From the NCBI GenBank assembly GCA_031257715.1, contig JAIROE010000226.1:1-6235 (forward strand): a DNA stretch of 6,235 nucleotides, written 5' to 3'. Source of the DNA: Treponema sp. (lineage in GTDB: Bacteria; Spirochaetota; Spirochaetia; Treponematales; Breznakiellaceae). The notes beneath the pieces are model-generated. The model did not search any database and was not told the DNA's origin. It was given only the letters and a program-made list of their open reading frames with translations. A program made the position numbers and the translations under genes. Positions 1 to 5,177 of this stretch are shown piece after piece (position 1 is the stretch's first letter; each line of letters begins with the position of its first letter).

Positions 1-60
1 CTGACCCGTATTCCTGAAATCCCGTTGACATTTATATATTAGCATAAACCGTGCCAAATT

Positions 61-70
61 TCAAATTTGA
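61..70. repeat. Palindrome TCAAATTTGA overlapping the -35 hexamer
   Basis: A perfect 10-bp palindrome overlaps the first four bases of the TTGACA at 67-72, where a bound repressor would block polymerase. Its core CAAATTTG recurs in the perfect palindrome at 4991-5002 ahead of the solute-binding protein gene. AT-rich DNA produces such palindromes by chance, so an operator role is only a possibility. Confidence 0.35.
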
Positions 71-105
71 CAAAAAATGAAGATGTTTCCCTAATTCATT
101 ATAAT
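67..105 (+). promoter_or_regulatory. Candidate sigma-70-type promoter(s) for the cluster
   Basis: TTGACA at 67-72 matches the -35 consensus exactly. With a 17-nt spacer it pairs with CCTAAT at 90-95, which matches four of six -10 bases. A perfect -10 hexamer, TATAAT, lies at 100-105, but it is 27 nt from that TTGACA and the sequence at the proper distance (about 77-82, ATGAAG) is a poor -35. Either -10 would start transcription at about 102-113, upstream of the short frame and hairpin. Promoter activity is inferred from hexamers only. Confidence 0.5.
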
Positions 106-115
106 ACAAGGAATT

Positions 116-124
116 AGAGAAGGA
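116..124 (+). promoter_or_regulatory. Shine-Dalgarno-like sequence ahead of the short leader frame
   Basis: AGAGAAGGA ends 4 nt before an ATG at 129. The AAGGA core is a good ribosome-binding match, though the spacing is on the short side. It is at least as strong a match as the one before the main gene at 301, which is why the short frame deserves attention. Confidence 0.4.
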
Positions 125-128
125 CCGC

Positions 129-167
129 ATGGCCGGGACCGGAAAAACGGCCATTTTTCAAGTTTGA
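129..167 (+). CDS. Possible 12-residue leader peptide
   Basis: An ATG at 129 with an upstream Shine-Dalgarno-like sequence opens a frame of 12 codons (MAGTGKTAIFQV) ending in TGA at 165-167. The frame covers a terminator-like hairpin (131-152 plus the T-run 154-158), so a ribosome translating it would prevent the hairpin from folding. That is how leader peptides act in transcription attenuation. There is no run of a single regulatory amino acid as in classical amino-acid leaders, and no homologue is recognised. It could equally be a chance frame or the decayed start of a lost gene. Confidence 0.25.
   Translation: MAGTGKTAIFQV
131..158 (+). terminator. Terminator-like hairpin in the leader (possible attenuator)
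   Basis: GGCCG at 131-135 pairs with CGGCC at 148-152 in five G-C pairs across a 12-nt loop. It is followed by A and then five T residues (154-158). It lies about 25-50 nt downstream of the predicted transcription start and 143 nt before the gene at 301, so it could stop transcription early. The stem is short and the loop fairly large, so termination may be partial. Alternatively it ends a transcript coming from outside the left edge. Confidence 0.4.
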
Positions 168-169
168 AA
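156..169. repeat. Inverted repeat TTTCAA-GT-TTGAAA
   Basis: Two perfectly complementary 6-nt arms (156-161 and 164-169) are separated by 2 nt, directly after and overlapping the T-run of the leader hairpin. The spacer is too small for an RNA hairpin with full pairing, so a protein-binding site is a better reading if it is functional. Both arms are AT-rich and chance occurrence is possible. Confidence 0.25.
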
Positions 170-176
170 ATTTGAA

Positions 177-207
177 CTGTGTTATTTTTACCTGCCTGTG
201 TTATTTT
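177..207. repeat. Direct repeat CTGTGTTATTTT (two copies)
   Basis: Twelve identical bases occur at 177-188 and 196-207, a 19-bp period, in the untranslated leader before the gene at 301. Two exact 12-mers this close are more than would be expected by chance even in AT-rich DNA. They could be tandem regulator-binding sites or the trace of a local duplication. Confidence 0.5.
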
Positions 208-219
208 GGCATTTTTGGC

Positions 220-234
220 GTATCAAAATGATAC
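220..234. repeat. Inverted repeat GTATCA-AAA-TGATAC
   Basis: Perfect 6-bp arms at 220-225 and 229-234 flank a 3-nt centre, a typical shape for a dimeric regulator site. The right arm is part of GATACAT (230-236), which is repeated directly at 243-249. It lies 67 nt before the ATG at 301, downstream of the predicted promoter. Function is not known. Confidence 0.35.
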
Positions 235-300
235 ATATTGGGGATACATCGGGCGGCTTCCTGTGTCTTGTGGTTTTTTTCAATAGAAGTCATTATATTA

Positions 301-2328
301 ATGATAGCAATGACGGTGAACCAGGAAGACGCACTCTACGATTTTCTCGAAAATGTTACCGAGCCTTTCACCCTGGAAGATGTAACGGCCTTTATCCGGA
401 TGATAGAGCCGAAGCGGAGCGGCAGACTTGTCATGGAAGTGGCCTCGCTTATTGATTCCCGGAATATCGCCTTCAGGCTGGACAGCCGGCGCTGGGTGTC
501 ACGGCGGGGCTGCTTTGAAAGCGTTCCCTTTGTCATCAGCCCGACCCGCCTTGAGCTTGTCAATGGTATCCTTATTCCCGGCCATCGCTGCGTTCCCTTT
601 GCCAATCCGGGGCTCCTTCCGCAGGAATATACCTTTTACTGGAAGGGTTCAGCCATCCCTGCTACCAGCACCGAAGGTCCGCCGGAGGAATTTTATCCCT
701 ACTACTGTATCTACGGGGAAGAATACGCCCCCCAGTATGTCGCCAGGGACAATCCGGGGAACGAGTCGGCCTTTAACAGCGATCCTTATGAAGATCCGGC
801 CGAGGTATCCATAGGAACGCTGGACATGCGGAATGTTTACCGTGAATCGTCCTTTGTTCCCGGCGACCGTTTCGTGGTCAAGACCATGGATTGGAGGGCG
901 GGAAGTTTCTCGCTTGAAAAAGTGGGAAAGGACGAATGGTCCCAGCCGGAACTGTACGACTGGTTTGAAGCCGCAGAAGGGGGCTTTGAGGATTCCTTTG
1001 CCCTGTTCGGTCCCGGCACGTCCACCGAGGAGCAGATAGCCTACGCCTACTGGTACGGCGGCAAACGGATGCGGGATGTTCCTGCATACGCCCTTGAAGA
1101 ATTCCTCTACGAGAAAACCGATCGCATCGACATAACCCCCTACGGTATAGAAACCCGTTTTTGGTATGCGGGGAAGGAAATCCCCGACAATAAAAATATC
1201 GAACCCTGTCAGTCTTTTCCCGATCGTACCGCCGTGGAAGAGATCCTCCACCGCCGGCACATTCCCGTCTCGGAATATGTGATCCAGTCCTATGTGCGTG
1301 ACGCCCTGTACCGGGGTGATGAGGACATACAGCACATCGTGGATCGTATTGTTCCTCCGGTTGTTTTTTTTGATGAATCGGAGCGGGCCGTTCTTGCCGA
1401 TTATATTTCCGACGCGCTGGAAGAATACCGGCCGTCCTACTCGGTATTCACCGATCAGGTAATGGGGCCCATGCGCCAGCGGGTCGGCGAGCTTCATACC
1501 GCCGTGATAGAACTGTACGCCAGACTTCAAAAAGGAGACATCGATCCGTCCTGGCTTCCCAGGCATACTTACATCGTTCTCTCCCAGATTCAGGGACACG
1601 CCGCCGGCGTGCTGGAGGATCTTGATACCGGAACAATCCCGCCTGAAAATGAACTTGAAGCCATGGATAATTCCCTTGACAGCATGATCGAGACCTACGA
1701 GGACATAAAGGAGCTGATAGACGATGCCTTGAACCGCTTCCGCAGGCAGAATATTTCGATGGTAAGGTCCGTTCCGGAAGATGAAAATTCCAGAATGATG
1801 ATACAGATCAGCGTGGGCGGAACCGATGTGTGGCGCAGAGTGCTTGTCCCCGGCTCGTACCGATTGGAGGAACTGCACCGGGTTATACAGTCGGTTTTGA
1901 ACTGGAGCGATTCCCTGCTTCACCGTTTTTCGCTTGAAAATCCCAATGAAGCCACGGGAACCATGCTGGATGAACAAATCCGCCTTGAAGAACTTGGAAG
2001 CCGGGGTATTACGGAAATCATTTACGAATACGGAACCAGGTGGACCGTGCGGGCGTTGATCCTTTCACGGGACGGCGGTGAGCCAGGCGAAACAGCGCAG
2101 TGCGCCGCCGGTGCGGGCGCGGCTCCGCCGGAATTCATAGACGGCCCCCTCAGGTTCCGCAAAATTCTTTATTCGCTGGAACGGGGCGGGGATACGGAGC
2201 GCAGCATTGCCCTTAATGAACTGGGGCCGGGCTTTACCCCCGGCAGTTTTGATCTTGACGCCTGCAACCGGGATCTTGGCTCGCTCCGTTTGGTAAAAAA
2301 ACAGGGACAGTATGAAAAACGAAAATGA
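301..2328 (+). CDS. Winged-helix-like / pRiA4b ORF-3-like fusion protein, function unknown
   Basis: This 675-residue protein is acidic, has no signal peptide or membrane segment, and is probably cytoplasmic. Residues about 9-68 look like a helix-turn-helix or winged-helix unit: helices, then a strand pair ending near R63-R64-W65. Residues about 69-200 appear beta-rich (F185-V-P-G-D-R-F), and about 250-495 mostly helical. The C-terminus (about 499-665) aligns with the pRiA4b ORF-3-like family: W511-R-R near V516-P517, a LHR...QSVLNW segment, Y575-E-Y-G, W581, P609-P610-E611 and F650-D651...N656..L659. The usual YDFGD-x-W-x-H signature is eroded (E, T and V replace D, D and H), so any activity tied to it may be lost. 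The family's function is poorly defined. ATG 301 was chosen because AGAAG (285-289) lies 11 nt upstream; an in-frame TTG at 238 lacks a ribosome site, and ATG 310 and GTG 316 remain possible. The end overlaps the EIIA gene by 17 nt. A regulatory DNA-binding role is only an inference. Confidence 0.85.
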   Translation: MIAMTVNQEDALYDFLENVTEPFTLEDVTAFIRMIEPKRSGRLVMEVASLIDSRNIAFRLDSRRWVSRRGCFESVPFVISPTRLELVNGILIPGHRCVPFANPGLLPQEYTFYWKGSAIPATSTEGPPEEFYPYYCIYGEEYAPQYVARDNPGNESAFNSDPYEDPAEVSIGTLDMRNVYRESSFVPGDRFVVKTMDWRAGSFSLEKVGKDEWSQPELYDWFEAAEGGFEDSFALFGPGTSTEEQIAYAYWYGGKRMRDVPAYALEEFLYEKTDRIDITPYGIETRFWYAGKEIPDNKNIEPCQSFPDRTAVEEILHRRHIPVSEYVIQSYVRDALYRGDEDIQHIVDRIVPPVVFFDESERAVLADYISDALEEYRPSYSVFTDQVMGPMRQRVGELHTAVIELYARLQKGDIDPSWLPRHTYIVLSQIQGHAAGVLEDLDTGTIPPENELEAMDNSLDSMIETYEDIKELIDDALNRFRRQNISMVRSVPEDENSRMMIQISVGGTDVWRRVLVPGSYRLEELHRVIQSVLNWSDSLLHRFSLENPNEATGTMLDEQIRLEELGSRGITEIIYEYGTRWTVRALILSRDGGEPGETAQCAAGAGAAPPEFIDGPLRFRKILYSLERGGDTERSIALNELGPGFTPGSFDLDACNRDLGSLRLVKKQGQYEKRK

Positions 2329-2797
2329 AAAAGAAACGGATCTTGCCGGCCTTGTGGAACGGGGCGGGGTCCTGTACGACGTGAAGGGAACGACACCTCG
2401 TGACGTGCTGGCCGCGATAATCGGTGCGCTGCCGCCCCGGATATGCACAGACAGGGATGGGCTTCTCAGGGCGGTGCTGGAACGGGAAGAACTGATGTCT
2501 ACGGGTATATGCGGGGGTATCGCTCTTCCCCATCCGCGTACTCCCATGGCGAAGGAGCGTGAACAGTTTGTAACCATTGCCTTTCCGTCTTCTCCGGTAG
2601 ACTGGAAGGCCCTGGACGGCGGGGAAGTGAGGTCGGTGCTGCTCATCGTTTCGTCTTCGGCAAAGCTTCACCTGCACACCCTTTCAATGATCACTTTTCT
2701 CTGCAGGCAGGAAAAGTTTACTTCGCTCCTTGACAGCCGCGCCCCTGAAAGGGAAATAATAGACTCCATCCGGAAAGCGGAAAGAAACTGGAAATAA
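2312..2797 (+). CDS. ptsN: PTS EIIA domain protein, PtsN (nitrogen-regulatory)/fructose type
   Basis: A single-domain 161-residue EIIA protein, close to the length of PtsN. In this family a histidine accepts phosphate from HPr and the protein then binds transport or regulatory partners. The phospho-acceptor is visible as H74 in GIALPHPR, matching the family's G(V/I)A(I/L)PH motif. The second conserved histidine lies in the LHLHTLS segment (H120/H122), nearly identical to PtsN. Residues about 12-155 cover the whole domain. No EIIB or EIIC partner is encoded in the window, so a regulatory role is more likely than sugar transport. AGGGA at 2303-2307 precedes ATG 2312 by 4 nt and lies inside the preceding gene; the 17-nt overlap suggests translational coupling. 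The gene symbol is by family resemblance; a fructose-type EIIA remnant is the alternative. Confidence 0.9.
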   Translation: MKNENEKETDLAGLVERGGVLYDVKGTTPRDVLAAIIGALPPRICTDRDGLLRAVLEREELMSTGICGGIALPHPRTPMAKEREQFVTIAFPSSPVDWKALDGGEVRSVLLIVSSSAKLHLHTLSMITFLCRQEKFTSLLDSRAPEREIIDSIRKAERNWK

Positions 2798-2840
2798 CCG
2801 GAAAAGCTTCAATTTTATATTTATTATATGGAAATGGAAA

Positions 2841-2845
2841 AGGAG
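2841..2845 (+). promoter_or_regulatory. Strong ribosome-binding site of the transketolase gene
   Basis: AGGAG ends 8 nt before ATG 2854 and fixes that start. The 56-nt gap before the gene is AT-rich (2808-2829, with TATTAT at 2822-2827), but no matching -35 hexamer sits at the right distance. A separate promoter is therefore weakly supported, and read-through from the upstream genes is more likely. No terminator-like hairpin is seen in the gap. Confidence 0.75.
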
Positions 2846-2853
2846 TTATCAAA

Positions 2854-4809
2854 ATGAACAAGACAGCATTGGAAAAGGCCGCGTTAAGTGTACGGGCGTT
2901 GAGTATCGACGCCATAGAAAAGGCGAATTCCGGCCACCCCGGCCTTCCCCTCGGCACGGCCGAACTTGGCGCCCTGCTTTACGGGGAACTGCTTCGTCAT
3001 GATCCGTCGGACCCCTCATGGCCCGACCGGGACCGGTTCGTGTTATCCGCGGGACACGGCTCCATGCTTCTTTATTCCCTGCTTTATCTTTCGGGATACC
3101 GGGACATGACCCTGGATGCGATCAAGTCCTTCAGGCAGATAGGTTCTCCGGCAGCCGGACATCCTGAATACGGACAGTCAGGCGGCATAGAAGTGACGAC
3201 AGGTCCGCTTGGTCAGGGGCTTGCGATGTCCGTGGGCCTTGCCATTGCCGAAAGCATGCTTGCCGCCCGTTTCAATACCGGAAAGCGCCGCATTGTCGAT
3301 CATTATACCTACGTTCTTGCCGGCGACGGATGTCTTGAGGAAGGCGTTTCGGGCGAGGCAAGCTCCCTGGCCGGACACCTTCGCCTTGGCAAGCTCATCG
3401 TATTTTACGATTCAAACAAGATCACCATAGACGGCGGCACGGATCTTGCTTTCACCGAAGATACCGCCAAACGTTATGAGGCATACGGCTGGCAGGTGCT
3501 CCGCGGGTCCATGTATGATTTTGATGAAATTGCCCGCCTTGTCCTGGAGGCAAAAAAAGAAACGGAAAGGCCCAGCATCATCATCCTTGCGTCAATTATC
3601 GGGAAGGGCGCACCCTCCAAAGAGAACACCGCCGGGATACACGGCGCGCCGCTTGGGCCGGAAGAAGTTGCCGCCGCGCGGAAGAAACTTGGTATACCCG
3701 GCGATTTTTACACGGCTCCCGAAGCCGCCGAATATTTTGCGGCGAAACGGAATGAATGGAAAAAGATCCGCGAAGAATGGCTTTCCGAATTTGAGGCATG
3801 GTCGAAGGAAAACCCCGGCAGACGCAGTGAGTGGGACGCCTTCTATTCGGGGAAATACATCCCAGCCGCTCTTCCCTCCTTTAGTGCGGGTGACAAGATC
3901 GCCACCCGCAGCGCGGGCAATAAGGCGCTTGCCGCCGTGGCCGCCGCCAATGAAAACCTCACAGGCGGTTCCGCGGATCTCAGGAGCCCCAACGCGGTAG
4001 GATTCGGTTCCGCCTATACTGCCTGGGATCATTCCGGGCGGTATATACATTTTGGTGTGCGTGAATTTGCCATGGCGGCCATATCCAACGGCATACAGAT
4101 TCACGGGGGCCTGCGGGCCTTCTGCGCTACTTTTATGGTGTTTGCCGATTACCTTCGGCCCGCCCTCCGCCTTTCGGCGCTGATGAAGCAGCCGGTGATC
4201 TACGTGTTTACGCACGATTCCATCTTTGTCGGTGAGGACGGCCCCACCCATGAACCCGTCGAACATCTGGCGAGCCTGCGTGCCATACCGGGAGTACGTG
4301 TACTGCGCCCCGCGGATGCCGAGGAGACCGCACAGGCATGGGCCATGGTGATGGAATATTCCGAAGGCCCGTCCGTTCTTGCCCTGAGCCGTCAGAACAT
4401 CACTGTTTTTCCGAAAGAAGATCCCGACTGGAAAAACACAATACGCACCGGCGCTTATATTGTCAGGCAGGCAGGAGGGAATCCCGATATTGTGATCATC
4501 GCAACCGGTTCCGAGACCGGCCTTGCACTGGAAGCGGCCGCCAAAGTCCCGGAAAAGAAGATACGGATCGTCTCCATGATAAGCCGCGAACTCTTTGAAT
4601 CGCAGTCCGGGGCGATACGGGACTCCATTGTTCCCCCGGGCGTGCGGACGATAAGCTGCGAAGCGGGAGTACGGCAGGGCTGGGAGCGCTGGTCAAAGCC
4701 GGAAGATATTTTCTCCATAGACCGCTTTGGCGAATCGGGCCCCGCCGCAAAACTCGCCGAACACTTGGGTTTTACCGCAGACAAACTTGCCGGGTTGCTG
4801 CGCAAGTAG
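2854..4809 (+). CDS. tkt: Transketolase
   Basis: Transketolase moves two-carbon ketol units between sugar phosphates in the non-oxidative pentose phosphate pathway, using thiamine diphosphate and a divalent metal in a cytoplasmic homodimer. At 651 residues it is full length (bacterial enzymes are about 660). The N-terminal cofactor domain has H28 in NSGHPG, H68 in SAGHGS, G117-P-L-G-Q-G, the metal/thiamine motif G157-D-G-C-L-E-E-G continuing to an asparagine in YDSNKITIDG, and H263. The middle domain has R352, G371-G-S-A-D-L, catalytic E404 in GVREFAM, and G463-P-T-H466-E-P, followed by S512-R513. The C-terminal domain begins near 530. All residues expected for catalysis appear present. Start ATG 2854 has AGGAG at 2841-2845. 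It follows the EIIA gene by 56 nt in the same direction and is probably co-transcribed with it. Confidence 0.97.
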   Translation: MNKTALEKAALSVRALSIDAIEKANSGHPGLPLGTAELGALLYGELLRHDPSDPSWPDRDRFVLSAGHGSMLLYSLLYLSGYRDMTLDAIKSFRQIGSPAAGHPEYGQSGGIEVTTGPLGQGLAMSVGLAIAESMLAARFNTGKRRIVDHYTYVLAGDGCLEEGVSGEASSLAGHLRLGKLIVFYDSNKITIDGGTDLAFTEDTAKRYEAYGWQVLRGSMYDFDEIARLVLEAKKETERPSIIILASIIGKGAPSKENTAGIHGAPLGPEEVAAARKKLGIPGDFYTAPEAAEYFAAKRNEWKKIREEWLSEFEAWSKENPGRRSEWDAFYSGKYIPAALPSFSAGDKIATRSAGNKALAAVAAANENLTGGSADLRSPNAVGFGSAYTAWDHSGRYIHFGVREFAMAAISNGIQIHGGLRAFCATFMVFADYLRPALRLSALMKQPVIYVFTHDSIFVGEDGPTHEPVEHLASLRAIPGVRVLRPADAEETAQAWAMVMEYSEGPSVLALSRQNITVFPKEDPDWKNTIRTGAYIVRQAGGNPDIVIIATGSETGLALEAAAKVPEKKIRIVSMISRELFESQSGAIRDSIVPPGVRTISCEAGVRQGWERWSKPEDIFSIDRFGESGPAAKLAEHLGFTADKLAGLLRK

Positions 4810-4855
4810 CTCCCAATCCCCGCAAACGGGCCATGGAGCGCGGCGGCGAATGATC

Positions 4856-4892
4856 CCCGGCAAACGCAAAAGACGTTTGGCCGGGCCGTTTT
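4856..4892 (+). terminator. Hairpin after transketolase, probable terminator
   Basis: CCCGGCAAACG (4856-4866) pairs with CGTTTGGCCGGG (4874-4885) in an 11-bp stem with one bulged G and a 7-nt loop, 46 nt after the transketolase stop. The T-run follows only after CCG (TTTT at 4889-4892), so it is offset and short for a classical rho-independent terminator. A competing small hairpin, GGGC (4883-4886) with GCCC (4893-4896), would use the base of the right arm. Confidence 0.55.
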
Positions 4893-4990
4893 GCCCCGTA
4901 TTGCCTCACAGCAAAATCAGACTTGACAGATTTGTGACGGGCGGCAGATTACTTTGCGGAAGCAGTTTCGCCAATTAATCGGCAGGCAAT

Positions 4991-5002
4991 GACAAATTTG
5001 TC
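4991..5002. repeat. Perfect 12-bp palindrome GACAAATTTGTC
   Basis: All 12 bases are self-complementary. A partial relative, GACAGATTTGT, occurs at 4925-4935, 66 bp upstream, and the core CAAATTTG also occurs at 62-69 in front of the first gene cluster. It lies just before the weak promoter-like sequence at 5005-5032. It is a candidate operator for an unidentified regulator. Confidence 0.4.
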
Positions 5003-5038
5003 GCTTGCGTTTTTTTGATATTGGTTTATTGTGGAACT

Positions 5039-5069
5039 GTTCCGGAATGTCAAACCGGAACTGTTTTTT
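5039..5069 (+). terminator. Rho-independent terminator candidate
   Basis: GTTCCGG (5039-5045) and CCGGAAC (5055-5061) form a perfect 7-bp stem with a 9-nt loop, followed by TG and six T residues (5064-5069). This is the best classical terminator shape in the window. It lies 229 nt after the transketolase stop and could end read-through from that gene, or act as an attenuator if the next transcript starts upstream. GGAACTGTT is also repeated directly at 5033-5041 and 5057-5065. Confidence 0.65.
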
Positions 5070-5079
5070 GAATCTGGAA

Positions 5080-5107
5080 GAAAAAGCAGGCGGTGTGCCG
5101 CTTTTTC
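5080..5107. terminator. Second hairpin, possibly a bidirectional terminator
   Basis: GAAAAAG (5080-5086) pairs with CTTTTTC (5101-5107), and inside it CGG (5091-5093) pairs with CCG (5098-5100) around a TGTG loop, leaving an unpaired CAGG on one side. A-run on the left and T-run on the right give it a terminator shape on either strand. The GC part of the stem is short, so its strength is doubtful. Confidence 0.45.
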
Positions 5108-5110
5108 GGG

Positions 5111-5152
5111 GAACCGGTTTCAAAACCAGGCGAATTCTGAAGCCGGTTCAAA
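5111..5152. promoter_or_regulatory. Tandem CCGGTT(T)CAAA boxes, candidate operators
   Basis: CCGGTTTCAAA (5114-5124) and CCGGTTCAAA (5143-5152) are near-identical with starts 29 bp apart. The first lies in GGAACCGGTTTC, a near-palindrome with a central CG like operators of LacI-family sugar regulators, and contains the perfect AACCGGTT (5112-5119). The second is only partly palindromic (TGAA at 5138-5141, TTCA at 5147-5150). They end 16 nt before the ribosome-binding site of a sugar-binding protein gene, a sensible place for substrate-responsive repression. No regulator gene is in the window. Confidence 0.35.
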
Positions 5153-5167
5153 TCATGGTTGATTTAT

Positions 5168-5172
5168 GGAGG
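5168..5172 (+). promoter_or_regulatory. Ribosome-binding site of the solute-binding protein gene
   Basis: GGAGG lies 5 nt before ATG 5178 and, together with the signal peptide that follows directly, fixes the start. Confidence 0.8.
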
Positions 5173-5177
5173 TCATT

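Larger units (their letters stand above)
1..300. other. AT-rich intergenic/leader region upstream of the three-gene cluster
   Basis: This stretch is clearly richer in A and T than the genes that follow and has no convincing long coding frame. It carries two TTGACA hexamers (25-30 and 67-72), a consensus TATAAT (100-105), a short frame with a Shine-Dalgarno-like sequence (129-167), a hairpin followed by five T residues (131-158), and several palindromes and direct repeats between 61 and 249. The layout fits a promoter followed by an untranslated leader of roughly 190 nt for the gene starting at 301. The left edge may include the end of an upstream gene, but this cannot be established. Confidence 0.6.
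4810..5177. other. Intergenic region with terminators and candidate operators
   Basis: This 368-nt gap separates the transketolase gene from the solute-binding protein gene. Short open frames here on both strands have no recognisable protein features. The first part (to about 4900) is GC-rich and holds a long hairpin. The middle (4920-5040) is AT-rich, with a TTGACA at 4923-4928 lacking a good -10 and a weak pair TTGCGT (5005-5010) / TATTGT (5027-5032) with 16-nt spacing that might be the promoter of the next gene. The last part holds two terminator-like hairpins and two related boxes near the ribosome-binding site. If the promoter lies before 5040, the hairpins at 5039-5107 would sit in the leader RNA of the next gene. 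Confidence 0.6.

Noticed and set aside
1..42. Possible tail of an upstream gene ending at TAG 40-42
   Set aside because: Frame 1 is open for only 13 codons before the stop, which is too short to support a coding call.
25..53. TTGACA at 25-30 as the main promoter
   Set aside because: No acceptable -10 hexamer lies 16-18 nt downstream (ACCGTG at 48-53), so the element at 67-105 is preferred.
129..146. GTGKT in the short leader frame as a P-loop ATPase remnant
   Set aside because: The frame ends after 12 codons, and five residues are not enough to infer an ATPase or a pseudogene.
238..300. TTG at 238 as the start of the fusion protein
   Set aside because: It has no ribosome-binding site, lies in an AT-rich repeat-bearing leader, and would add an odd hydrophobic stretch before a soluble domain. 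ATG 301 has a Shine-Dalgarno-like AGAAG.
649..1977. Long open frame of 442 codons on the minus strand opposite the fusion gene
   Set aside because: It lies wholly antisense to a gene with clear family features and its product shows no recognisable domain. Long antisense frames are common opposite genes with this codon use.
2065..2646. Minus-strand open frame of 193 codons across the fusion/EIIA junction
   Set aside because: It is antisense to two supported genes, its product is low-complexity Ser/Arg-rich, and it has no family motif.
3592..4266. Minus-strand open frame of 224 codons inside transketolase
   Set aside because: It is entirely antisense to conserved transketolase sequence, with no protein features of its own.
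4917..5123. Minus-strand open frame of 68 codons in the intergenic region
   Set aside because: It spans both terminator-like hairpins and the palindrome and has no recognised motif. A real gene there is unlikely.
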